A DNA stretch of 64,000 nt, taken from positions 620,001 to 684,000 of the forward strand of contig OX337236.1 in assembly GCA_946965045.2 (NCBI GenBank), given 5' to 3'. This document shows, piece after piece, positions 39,759 to 50,000 of this stretch (position 1 is its first letter; every line of letters starts with the position of its first letter). The stretch comes from Epithemia pelagica. Its lineage: Eukaryota; Bacillariophyta; Bacillariophyceae; Surirellales; Surirellaceae. A program made the translations under genes and the position numbers. The notes below the pieces were generated by a model. That model was not told the origin of the DNA and did not search any database. It saw only the letters and a program-made list of their open reading frames with translations.

Positions 39759-40142
39759 TCATATAGGACAATTAAAGACCGGTGTCGCGGCTGGGCAATT
39801 TTTCCAAGTTTCTGGTTCGTTTGTCGTCAGGACACCACCAAGGGAAGAAGAGGAGGAGGAAATCAAGGGAGCCGTAGCTGTGTTAGTGTGAGTCGTCGTT
39901 GTTGTGGTTGACAGAGGATCACCTTCGGATAGGGTGTGGTGGGTGATGGACGGTGCCAGGAGCATGGTGGAAGCAGCAGCGACCACATCGGCAGAAGGTG
40001 GGAGAGGACCCATGGTGGACGACTCCTCTTGCACAGCATCATGGACGAGCTCTTCTTCTTCGGAGGGTGGCAAGACGCCCAATCCCTCCAAAGACGGTGG
40101 AGGAGGAGGGGACGGAAGGATCATCGTGTCTGTGGAGGACAT
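39759..40142 (-). CDS. hypothetical low-complexity protein
   Basis: The frame has 127 residues and starts at an ATG (40142). It is Pro-, Ser-, Thr- and Glu-rich with runs of each, no Cys pattern and no membrane segment. There is no recognisable domain. It may be a real intrinsically disordered protein or a chance frame in GC-structured sequence; nothing in the context decides this. Confidence 0.3.
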   Translation of the reverse strand: MSSTDTMILPSPPPPPSLEGLGVLPPSEEEELVHDAVQEESSTMGPLPPSADVVAAASTMLLAPSITHHTLSEGDPLSTTTTTTHTNTATAPLISSSSSSLGGVLTTNEPETWKNCPAATPVFNCPI

Positions 40143-40627
40143 GGATCACAAATACAGGTGATCAAAACATGGAACCGAAAACGACAAAGAGTGTAGGATA
40201 TTTCACCACACACGGTTGCAACTATCATGAAGGAGGAGGGGAAAAGGCATGTTGTGAGTGATCATCATGCAAGAAGGATCAACCATATTATGTATCGAAC
40301 TCAGAACTCGGGTACGTTCGCATCCTCGCACAATCACACAGTTTGTGTATCTCGTCTCTCCTTGGAACCTCGGCAAGAATTAAAAATGAGAGATCGGAGG
40401 ATGTTGCCCTCACTGCCGCTCGCCTGACGTGTGTACTGCATAATAGTCTATACTCAACGGATATCTAAAACCATTTCGAATATTGCCCCAAATGATGGCA
40501 CGCTCTCTTTTCTTCGCTGATTGCTTCCTTCACTTTTTGTGTCAACAGAAGCAAACCATCGGGTTGTGTGGGTTGTGGCTGAAGTACAATCTATCAATCA
40601 CGTCTGTAAAAGAAGCAAAAGCAAAGG
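40143..40627. other. 485-bp upstream region
   Basis: This is the presumed promoter of the gene starting at 40628. No gene, TATA box or repeat was recognised. Confidence 0.45.
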
Positions 40628-42830
40628 ATGGGAAGACCCACCCATCGATTGCTCGTACGTGTTGTTGGTTTACTCGTCGTCGTATCAATTCTATCGTCCT
40701 ATGAGTACCTATACAGAACCAGGGGATTGGTTCAATCTAGATCCAGTCTGCAAGCAAGCAACTCGCGAGAACATCTCGAGGCACATAAAGGGCACAAAAA
40801 GGGTTTTACAAAGGATACTGTGGACAGTTTGTTGGAACAGTTTGACGTGGCAAGAAACAAGTTCCTGGACCAATTGGCGATGGATTATGGACCCGAAAAT
40901 GTTCCTCTCTTGTTCCAGGAGAATACAACAACAACAGCCAATGGAACGACGACACGGTCTGTGACACGGTCCGTCTTTCAAGCCTCTCCACTCTCTTGGG
41001 GTCGCTTGACACGCAAGGTGGCCCGCAAAATCCTCCAAGCACTCCTGTCACAAACACCGCAACCCTTTACATGGGACGGCTGCACATGGCAATTTCGTTC
41101 ACGAATCCTTCACCGCCATATTGGATCAGGGTGCCCGTCCCCTGTTCCAAGCCGCCGGATTGGACTTTCGGGCCATAAACTTTGGCATGGGCGGGGCCTC
41201 CAGTGGTATGGACATTGCCAGTTGTACCAAGGAAATTTTTGGAACAAATGTCGATGCCTTGTTGTGGAACTACGGAATGACGACCACGGTAAGAGAAGGA
41301 CAAATCAACGAGACTGGTGTAAAACTCGTGTCCAGAGACTTGTGTCTCATGGCTGATGCATGGACTCTCACTGTGTGATCCTCTCGCCGGCTTGATATAG
41401 GGTTCCCATGACCACGGAAAGGTGGAATTGTTTTTTCATCGGGCGTCCTTGCTTCCTTCTCGGCCTGCATTAATGGGAATGGAAATGCGAGACTCGTGGC
41501 AAGAAATTCTAGAAAGCATGGAACCATTGGGTCCCGCCACTGTTGTCATGGATCCCGATCCAGTGTTCCAGGCCATTCCCGACACGTTGGGGAAAACAAT
41601 GGAACAAATTGCGCAAATGCCACCTTTGATTCGCTCCTTGAAATGTGGCAAGGGGATCGAAAAAGGAGAACCCAGGTGTTCGCACGAGAAATTTACCAAA
41701 CTGGACGACCTTCCCGACAATAATGCATGCAATGATCGGGATGGGAAAACGTCCTGGCATCCTGGTTGGTACGTGCGGTTGTCTTGAACTGCCTTGTCGT
41801 TTGTATATGGTTTGTGCACAGGAGCAACTCATTTTGTAAACCCTCAATTTTGGTAGGAAATGGCATGCCCTGCATGGCAATCTACTGACCCTGTTTTGGA
41901 TGGAGATTCTCTGTGACGCGCTACATTGGATTCATCATCACCACCAACAACAACAATCTGCAGGGGTTTTGGAACAGGACCACCTGCAACTCCTCGTGAC
42001 TCATCTCGAAAACCTGGAAGAAGACGAGTATCGACCCTTGACAACCAACCGCAATGCCAGTCATGTTCAGTTTGTCGACCCAGCTTTGGATGCCATTTCC
42101 GACATTGCCAAGGAACTGATTTATTGGAATCCCAATCTGTGCCATACTGCGCGACTGCCCTCCGACATTCGATCTCGGGGACTCTTATTGGTTGAATCGG
42201 AACTCCCGAGAGGGGATCGATACGACGACGACGACGACGAGAAGATTTATGACAATCAAGGAGTGGATCTGGCCCAAGTACGCTGGACGAAAAACACGCG
42301 TATGCCCTTGACCAGTGATCGAGGACAGTACCTCGAAAACTGTCACGACGTTCGGACACGAATCGACTATGAAGACTTTTTTGTCGTGAATAGTGTGGAT
42401 TGGTCTAGGTACATTGCTTCTCCCGAATCCATTGGAGAAATCTCATTACCTGGATACTACCACTGCCCCAACAGCCTGGAAGGGATACATTGCAATCTGC
42501 CTGGCGTCGTGTCGAGGTTGGCACTGTGGCAAAGGAGTCGTCAATTTACGGCATCTCACAAACGACAACAACAATCATCACGAGAAGAATCACCACAACA
42601 ACAACAAAAATAATAATAATACCAGGTTGGCCATGACAGTCAATGGCATTCCGGTGGAGGGATATTCGCCATTTGGTGGCAATCGTCCAAGTGAACATGG
42701 GTGTGTCTTTTTGAAAAATTCGGCCGGGGGACATGAATGGATGCCGAATGACCAAGGACGATATGAACTTGGGGCCAAGACACTGCATGCCGAGGACCAT
42801 GTTCGTCTCGTGTCCATTGTGATATGGTGA
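40628..42830 (+). CDS. type II membrane SGNH-hydrolase-like protein, three exons, two frame breaks
   Basis: The N-terminus has a membrane anchor (about 9-25). Exons are 40628-41288, 41401-41768 and 41857-42830, with introns of 112 bp (GTAAGA...TATAG) and 88 bp (GTACGT...GGTAG). Splicing joins NVDALLWNYGMT to HGKVELFFHRASLLPSRPAL and HPGW to KWHALHGN in frame, a pattern I know from a diatom-expanded SGNH-like membrane family (HGN-x-x-H-E-S-F region, then WNYGM). Two single-base breaks remain: an extra base at the GGG run 41073-41075 and another at the CCCC run 42466-42469, beyond which the frame gives AWKGYIAICLASCRGWHC and the C-terminal MTVNGIPVEGY. The usual GHS-like block before HGN seems shortened. 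It may be a pseudogene or contain assembly errors. Function is unproven. Confidence 0.65.
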
Positions 42831-43149
42831 CGATCCAGAAACTAGAGATGATTTGGGAGTAATGGCATCGTGAGATCTACTCCTACTTTATAGACCACTC
42901 GGGTCTTGTATTGTACCTTATACTCTTTCAAATGGAGTTGTGGTACCATTTTATGCATTCCTAGAGAAGGCTTCTGTACGTAGTCTCTGTAGAGGGATGA
43001 TAGATACTACATTAGACATGACATGGGATTATAGGCTTCCTACAATGTTAGGTAGAGCGACTCTACTCGGGACTCGGGAGTTAGATCGCCACGTATCCGG
43101 GACTGACATCTGTGGTGTGGTCCTCCATCCATCAAAATCCAAGAGACAT
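42831..43149. other. 319-bp upstream region
   Basis: This is the presumed promoter and leader of the DUF501 gene. It includes a TTTATAG tract near 42887. The DUF501 reading frame is open through part of it (from a GTG at 42940), but that translation looks non-coding. Confidence 0.4.
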
Positions 43150-44760
43150 ATGAGTGAAAGGAGAGAGGCATTGCCATTGTCGTCGGATCCCACTTCCACT
43201 TCCACTGGTGGTGGTGGTGGTCATCCTCGTCGCAATCTAGGACGATCGGCTCGTCGTCGACGAAAAAAGCACTTGGAATTGGAACAACTCGAACGGTCCC
43301 TGTTGTTGTTGGGAGGAACGACGACGACGGCGCCCAACGACGACAAGAAGACGAAGGAGGTCCGCCACGAATTATTGTCGGGGTCATCCTCCTTGTCTGT
43401 CGATCGCCACTGGGGTGGATCTCGTATTGCTCACTTGCGACACGAACGACCCACACAATGGAAGTCACCGCAAGATCCAGTCGCCTTGCAACGTCAATTG
43501 GGCTATGTCCCTGGCAATGCCATTGCCGTTGCCACACGGCTGCAAGATTTGTATCCCTCCTCCCCGAACAATAACAACAACAACAGTCGTCACGGTCCTC
43601 CTCCTCTTTTATGGCCAACTACTACGAATAGCAGCGATTCCGCCTCGTCCCAACAACCGTTTCAATTGCTGGCCACGGATACTCCCGAAACACCCGTTGT
43701 AGTCCAATTGTATCCCTTGGCATGGCGCAAGGAACATGGTGGAGGTAAGGCTCAAGGATGCTCGTTCAAGAGTCGCAAACGAAAACGATGGCAACAACAG
43801 CCTTTGGATGACAACAACAAGAACAACAGCAAGACTGGTAAGGAGGAGGACGATACCTGCCATTCCACAAAAGAGACAGATGCAGGAAACGACAACGACG
43901 ACGACAACCATAATGTACCGGTCCAGGGTACAACGTCCAACGATTCGAGCGTCCCGGACCATGAAACGGACGACCCTCCCTACAATGACCAGGAAACTAC
44001 TACTCCTACGAATACTAATAGTAGTACCGTGGTGGTGGTGGAACCCTTTCCGACCATGTATTGGTTGACGCATCCCTTGCTCAAAGTGTGGGTCTCCCAA
44101 TTAGAAGTCCAAGGGATGGGTGTGGAATTTCAAGAACGATTGAATCAAGACGAACCCAGTTTGCAGCGCATGTATCGCGCCCATCAAGCCTATGGACACG
44201 AACGGTTGCAACTCCTTCTTCTCCCTACTACCACTCCTCCTCCACTGATGGTATCGTCGTCGTTGCAACAACCACAAGAAGAAAAAGAGGGAGAACCAGA
44301 GGGAGAACCTACGGACCGACGACAAACTGCTCACGAAAAGGACCAGGACAATGGTATGTCACCTCCCAATGGTTCTTCCTCTGCCCACAATGACAGAATC
44401 ACCCATCCCAACAACCCAATCACCCACCAACAGCAGCAGCAACAAGAACAACCACAAGCAGAAACGGAGGACGACCATCCGGACGAATCGATTCGTCGTC
44501 GTTGGTCCAGTCGTTTGGAGAATTTGGGCATTGCGGGGATTCGGAATTTTGCCGCCGTCAAGTGTTTGCATGCTCATTGTGCGCATGTCCTGAGTGGAGG
44601 AGCGGGAAGTCAGGACAATGTGGTGGGACACTGGGTCGTGGAAGCCCTCCGACAACGAATACTCCAACAACAAACACAAGCACGAGCACAAACGGGCGTC
44701 GTCGTCGAGGCCCCGGTTCACACGACGACGACGACGACGACGAACAAAGCCAACCCATAG
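43150..44760 (+). CDS. DUF501-family protein with long low-complexity insert
   Basis: The protein has 536 residues from the ATG at 43150; earlier in-frame starts exist but their translation lacks protein-like character. Conserved blocks are PVALQRQLGYVPGNAIAVATR, then TPVVVQLYPL, then PFPTMYWLTHPLLKVWVSQLE, and at the end AAVKCLHAHCAHVLSGG with VGHWV. These match the order of bacterial DUF501 (start block, P-T-x-YWLT, V-KCLHAH-x-A, GRWV-like). The family has no established biochemical role. In bacteria it is a compact ~170-residue protein; here the blocks are pushed apart by about 100- and 90-residue Asn/Asp/Gln/Thr inserts. A bacterial origin followed by insert growth is likely. Confidence 0.78.
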   Translation: MSERREALPLSSDPTSTSTGGGGGHPRRNLGRSARRRRKKHLELEQLERSLLLLGGTTTTAPNDDKKTKEVRHELLSGSSSLSVDRHWGGSRIAHLRHERPTQWKSPQDPVALQRQLGYVPGNAIAVATRLQDLYPSSPNNNNNNSRHGPPPLLWPTTTNSSDSASSQQPFQLLATDTPETPVVVQLYPLAWRKEHGGGKAQGCSFKSRKRKRWQQQPLDDNNKNNSKTGKEEDDTCHSTKETDAGNDNDDDNHNVPVQGTTSNDSSVPDHETDDPPYNDQETTTPTNTNSSTVVVVEPFPTMYWLTHPLLKVWVSQLEVQGMGVEFQERLNQDEPSLQRMYRAHQAYGHERLQLLLLPTTTPPPLMVSSSLQQPQEEKEGEPEGEPTDRRQTAHEKDQDNGMSPPNGSSSAHNDRITHPNNPITHQQQQQQEQPQAETEDDHPDESIRRRWSSRLENLGIAGIRNFAAVKCLHAHCAHVLSGGAGSQDNVVGHWVVEALRQRILQQQTQARAQTGVVVEAPVHTTTTTTTNKANP

Positions 44761-44991
44761 TTCTAGAGAGAATTCCATGTGCATCTCGTAACTCACAGTT
44801 TCCAAAACTTGGACGTTATAGAAAGAGCAGACACACCTAATAGCCATATCAAGCGTCAACTTTCTCTATCGTCATTAGGTCGCTTTTGAGTAGCTTTTGA
44901 GAGATGGCACGAAGCGTGACACTCGAACAATCACAATGACACTAAAGCCGCAGCGCCCTTCCGATGTAAGAGACTCGAGACCATGAGATGA

Positions 44992-45283
44992 CAGAATGAG
45001 ACGAGATACGGTATCCTACAACAAGCATCGGGGTCTCTACCAGTACTCATATCCTCGTGCCCCCACACCGTCCCACTGGACAGCCCGACTGTTTTCCTCG
45101 TCGTTCCATCCGTCATTCCAGTATCAGCAGCAGCCGCAGCAATATCGATTCCCTCGTCCAACAGCCAAGCAGAACTACCACCACAGCACTTGCGTACGGT
45201 TCTTTTCCAGCTCTTAAAACGTGTCCGCGTACGAAAAGGCAAGTCCTTTGGGTTGCTGGTTTTGATTTGGGCCGTGTACTATG
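44992..45283 (+). pseudogene. 5' fragment of a GT90 gene cut by element 2
   Basis: The frame that would join the downstream GT90 fragment is open here from 44992 and ends with KRVRVRKGKSFGLLVLIWAV, a basic-then-hydrophobic signal anchor typical of type II Golgi enzymes. It runs straight into the LTR at 45284. CTATG (45279-45283) is the left target duplication. No ATG lies in this frame; ATGs at 44996 and others are in different frames, so the true start needs an unrecognised exon or a frame change upstream. Confidence 0.6.
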
Positions 45284-45498
45284 TGTGAGGTTATGCGCGA
45301 TATCCCCGGGATCTCACCCAGGACTTTATGCTGACGCAATCTACTCTTCATCAGAGACTCCTCTTTCATGCAATACACAAGACTCATTTAGGAACGACCC
45401 ATCCATCGAAATTATCCGCGAATATTATTTCATACGATCAAATTAGGAATAACTAAAGTCATTAGTAAACTCACAATTTCGAAAACATACAGATCTCA
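45284..45498 (+). repeat. 5' LTR of element 2
   Basis: It is 215 bp, begins TGTGAGG, ends AGATCTCA, and matches 51253-51467 on reading. Confidence 0.95.
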
Positions 45499-45510
45499 GG
45501 TTATGAGCCC
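45499..45510 (+). other. primer-binding site, complementary to the initiator-tRNA anticodon arm
   Basis: GGTTATGAGCCC follows the LTR directly. Its complement GGGCTCATAACC is the anticodon stem-loop of eukaryotic initiator tRNA-Met (anticodon CAT). Drosophila copia and yeast Ty5 also prime from an internal cut of this tRNA rather than its 3' end. Confidence 0.75.
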
Positions 45511-45632
45511 AAGTGTATTGCTCTGTTTGAATGGCCGTTTGACTGAGTAACTACGCGTTAACCTCGTTTTTAAGTTGTCTTTGAAATTGCTAAGTTCTCA
45601 CCATTGTTACCACTCGGTTTCAAGCTCAAGCA

Positions 45633-46970
45633 ATGGATGCTGAAGCTGCTAACGCTTTGGCTCAAGCCATTCAGGCTCTCGCAGCTGCGATTCCTGGTCC
45701 TCCTCCCGCAGCGGCCGCTGCTCCCGACATGGTTTCCCCGTACGAGGGAGGCACACTTGACCTCACGTCTCGCACAGGCACTGGCTTGTTCCGCGCTGGA
45801 TGTGACCCGCTGGACAGCAAGTTCACCGGGAAAGTTGAAGATCTACATCTATTCCTAGCCGACCTACGTACTCGCGTTGAAACCTGCCATTGGAATTCGG
45901 CGACTCACGGAATTTTGGATGTTGCAGTTGGTGGTACGACCTTCAAGTTACTCGACGATTACGGAAAAGTGACCGAAGCTCAAGTTGAAGCTGCTCGTAT
46001 CACGCGCTCTACTGCGTCACACCGTACAAAACAAAACGCTCAAATGATGTACGAATGCCTCATGGCATCCATCACCGACGAAGCCAAGTCCGCCCTTGCA
46101 TCACGTGGTGACGTCGATTTCAATAATGATGGACCCAAGCTCTTCTACCACTTAGTGTCCGAGCTTTTCACTGCGACATTCTCCAACGCACAAGCTACGA
46201 GAGATAAATTGTCCGAGTTTCACCCACGACGCTTTAAGTACGACGTAACCCAAGTGAACAATTTCATCCGTTCAGCCATCAAGACCTTGAAGGCTGCCTC
46301 TGCGACTGGTGGATCTATTACCGATCAAGAAATCTTGTATTTCCAATTCAAGGCCTATAAGAAAATCAAGGCTCCTGCAGAATGGACGTCTCACATTTTG
46401 TTTTTGGAGGCCAAAGCGTCCAGCACTCCAACCTACGCTCCAGATACGCTCTACAACGAAGCGCAAGCCAAATACAACAACTTGGTGAATTCTGGACTCT
46501 GGAAACCGTCCGATAAAACACCAGAGGAGCAAACCTTGGCAATGGTTGCTCAACAATCCAACAAGTCGTCTTCTGGTACCAAGTCAAACAAGCGCAAAGC
46601 GGAATCCAAGACCTCAGACGGCGACAAAGATAAGAAACAGCCTCCTTTTGCTCATAAGGATGGCCAACTCGGTGATTCTAAAGAATGGAATGGGAAAACC
46701 TACTACTGGTGCCCAGCGAACCACAAATACTCCCATTGGCACACGCACAAGGTAGAGGATTGCAACACCTACAAAAAGATGAAAGCTGGAGGCAGTGGCA
46801 AAAAGAAGGAAGCACCTAAAAAGCAAATTGGTTCCGGTGTGGCTGCCGAAGTTGCTGTCGATGTGGACAAGCTCAAAAAGGGAATGGCCGCAATCCTTCC
46901 TGGTGGTGAGTTTGATACTGATGATTTGGCCGATGCTCTTGCAGCCATCATCAAGAATGGCAGTGAATGA
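45633..46970 (+). CDS. element 2 Gag
   Basis: The protein has 445 residues from the ATG at 45633. The N-terminal Ala/Pro-rich arm (about 1-45) precedes a helical capsid-like domain (about 60-300) including LFYHLVSELFTATFSNAQATR. A basic Lys/Ser linker follows, then a Cys/His cluster, WCPANHKYSHWHTHKVEDC (about 370-388), which could serve as a zinc knuckle of variant spacing. It ends at UGA (46968-46970); pol lies in the same frame with no other stop between them. Confidence 0.88.
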   Translation: MDAEAANALAQAIQALAAAIPGPPPAAAAAPDMVSPYEGGTLDLTSRTGTGLFRAGCDPLDSKFTGKVEDLHLFLADLRTRVETCHWNSATHGILDVAVGGTTFKLLDDYGKVTEAQVEAARITRSTASHRTKQNAQMMYECLMASITDEAKSALASRGDVDFNNDGPKLFYHLVSELFTATFSNAQATRDKLSEFHPRRFKYDVTQVNNFIRSAIKTLKAASATGGSITDQEILYFQFKAYKKIKAPAEWTSHILFLEAKASSTPTYAPDTLYNEAQAKYNNLVNSGLWKPSDKTPEEQTLAMVAQQSNKSSSGTKSNKRKAESKTSDGDKDKKQPPFAHKDGQLGDSKEWNGKTYYWCPANHKYSHWHTHKVEDCNTYKKMKAGGSGKKKEAPKKQIGSGVAAEVAVDVDKLKKGMAAILPGGEFDTDDLADALAAIIKNGSE

Positions 46971-47058
46971 CTGCTACCCTCATGGGATGCATTCATGGCA
47001 TTTTGGCCGTTTGTTGTTTTTCTTACGATCAAAATGAGTATTGTCGCGTTCCATGAGG
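46968..47058 (+). promoter_or_regulatory. candidate UGA readthrough signal between gag and pol, element 2
   Basis: The junction reads GAA-UGA-CUG-CUA. The stop is followed by C as in element 1, and the frame stays open into pol. CCTCATGG (46978-46985), 7 nt after the stop, is complementary to CCATGAGG (47051-47058), giving an 8-bp stem with a 65-nt loop. The stem is weaker evidence than that in element 1. An ATG at 46995 could also allow reinitiation. Confidence 0.5.
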
Positions 47059-50000
47059 TTCTGTCATGGGTCAAGTGGATTGGGAAACTTTTCTCCGCTC
47101 GGACCAAACCATTCAAAGTCGCCAACAAGCCTTTTCGGCGTCGTCCGCCCCGAACTCGAATCCACAAATCAAGCGTGGGCCACCGTCTTCCAGTTGATAT
47201 CACCATCAAATTGCCCCGTATATTGTTATGTCTCGCGGTGCTACAAATTGACCAAAAGATTCGGTGGATTGTTGTAAATCAATTGCCGCAACCTGGCAAA
47301 ACCAAGTCCTTCCATTTCGCTGACATCGATTGTTGTATCGAAACATCACGAATTCGAGGGAGAACCAAAAAGAAGTCGTTCTTCCGCCAAGCTCAACAAC
47401 TGATATCCCTCTTCACCTTAAACAAAAATCTGTTAGTTGACTTGGCCATGAATGGAACGAATGTACAAGGCCAAGACGACAAACCTCGTACCTCCATATT
47501 CGATTCCGATGCCGACAAGTTCCTGATCGACTCAGGAGCGTCACACCATTTGTGGAAACAACGCAAAGCTTTCTCCTCCTATCGTTTGCTGACAAGAGAA
47601 GAAAGAAAACAAGAAGCATTGCTGGGAGTGAATGGCGAAACTGTCATGCCTCTTGGAATAGGCACAGTCCCCCTCAAGTTAGAAGACGATCTCAACGACA
47701 TCCATGTTATCGAATTAAGAGATGTACGGCACTTACCTTCTGCCCCACTCAATATCATGGTCCCACAAGTCTTTGTGCGCCAGCGTCGCGAGGAAGGAGA
47801 CACTCGTGCTCGATGCTCCATCGACGATTCATGCATTGAGTTAGAATGGTTGAGTACAAAGGATCAAGTGGTGAGCAAATACGTACCACTCAACAAGAAC
47901 AACGTCGGTATGTGTTTTACCGCCCCTGGTTTTCGTCATTTCCGTGCCTTCATGGCTCTGGCAATGCCTGCCAATCAGATCTCAGACTCAGAAGACGAAG
48001 ATGATCCTGAGCGTCCGCCTCCTGATCCTCCGCCCGACGATGAAAATAAAGAGCCACAGCCGATCCATCCAATCCGGTCGCCACCATCCGAGGGAGTGAC
48101 CACCGATTTCACCACGGATCCAAATGTCCTGCCACCCATAGTGGAAGACGAACCATTATTGCGCTCAGACCAAGACCTCCTGATGCAATATCACGAGCGA
48201 TTGGGTCATTGCTCTTTTCAACAACTGAAACAATTGGCAGAAAAAGGCGTGATCCCAAAACGGTTAGCAAAGGTTGCGCCTCCCAAATGCCCCAGCTGCC
48301 TTTATGGGAAAGCGCACAAGAAACCTTGGCGCACTCACAAGGTGGATCCAAAGATTCGCACATCAACTGTCCCTGGCGCAGTCGTGAGTATGGACCAGTT
48401 GGAATCCCCAGTCCCTGGTCTCGTACCAATAGGAAAGGGTCAACCAACCAAGAAACGATTCAAAGGAGCAACGGTGTTTGTTGACCATGCCTCCGATTTG
48501 ACTTACGTGCATTTAATGCACGGCCTTACCACCGAAGAAACCTTGGAAGCAAAACACGAGTTCGAAAGATTCGCGCAACGGCATGGTGTTACCGTCCAGC
48601 ATTATCATTGTGACAATGGACGATTCGCAGATAAGGAGTTTATCAACGATGTCAAAAACGCACTCCAAACAATTTCTTTCTGTGGCGTGGGAGCCCACCA
48701 CCAGAATGGGATCGCGGAAAGGCGAATTCGCGACCTCACCGAAAGCGCGAGAACGATGATTCTTCATGCTGCTCACAGATGGCCGAAAACCATCACAGCA
48801 AACTTGTGGCCACAAGCGGTAAAGCATGCGACGAACATTCGCAATGCACTCCCACGCAACAACAAAACAAAATCTCCCATCTCCATCTTTTCAAACTCTG
48901 ATGTGGAACCAAACACTAAACACTTCCATCCTTTTGGTTGCCCCGTTTATGTGCTCCAAGCTCCACTCCAGACAGGAAGCCCTCACCCCAAATGGGCAGA
49001 ACGATCTCGAGTCGGTGTATTGTTGTGTCACTCGCCCCATCATGCTGCTTCTGTTCCTCTCATCTTGTCTACGCAAACTGGGCTCGTAAGCCCACAGTTC
49101 CATTGCGTGTATGACGACAAATTCGAGACGGTGAAGAACGAACAACATGATACAAGCATTTGGAAGCAAAAGGCGTTAGTGCACAAAGGAGATGAAAATA
49201 GATCTGACCATCTGATCTCGCGTCCCTTGCCACGACGATCACGCACACAGCAACAACAACGACAACAAGAATCCAACTTACCCAACTTTGGGAACAACAT
49301 CCCTCAAGCCTTGCTCGAATTACCCGATCTCTTGACGGGTACAATTTCGCAAATACCTGCTGACGATTCAGCTCCTCTTCCTGATACTGAACCCGAGCCA
49401 CAGATAGCTCCTGTTCCTCCAGAAGAGACTCCACAACCATACCCAGTGGACATTGCCCCCACAGGGCAAACAAGGACCGGTCGACAAGTGCGTCCTCCTT
49501 CCCGATTGTCGTTGATTGCGTACCATTGTTGTTTCATGGCTCAGGATGTGGCCAAGACTTTGGCCGACTATCATCCTTTGGCACTGCTGCAGATGATGAG
49601 CACCGCCGCCATCAAGCCCGATGTTATGCCCTTGCATATCGCTCTCCAACAAGAAGATTGCGATAAGTTCATCCAGGCCATGGTGAAGGAACTCAAGCAG
49701 CACGCCGAATTGAAGCATTGGAAGATTGTGCATAAGGCTCAAGTTCCGCCCAACGCAAAACCAATCCCCATGGTTTGGTCGTTTATGCGCAAAAAGGACC
49801 CAGCTGGAGCAATCATCAAATGGAAAGCTCGCCTCTGTGCTGGAGGCCACAAACAGGTTTTTGGTGACACCTACTGGTCCACCTTTTCCCCTGTTGTTGC
49901 ATGGCCAACCGTCCGGTGCATCTTCATCCTGGCGTTGATTTTGGGATGGGACATGCGATCAATCGACTTCATTATGGCATATACTCAAGCCAAGGTGAAG

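Noticed and set aside
45057-45446. Plus-strand frame running into the 5' LTR of element 2
   Set aside because: Its 3' half is LTR sequence, and the frame that joins the GT90 gene is a different one.
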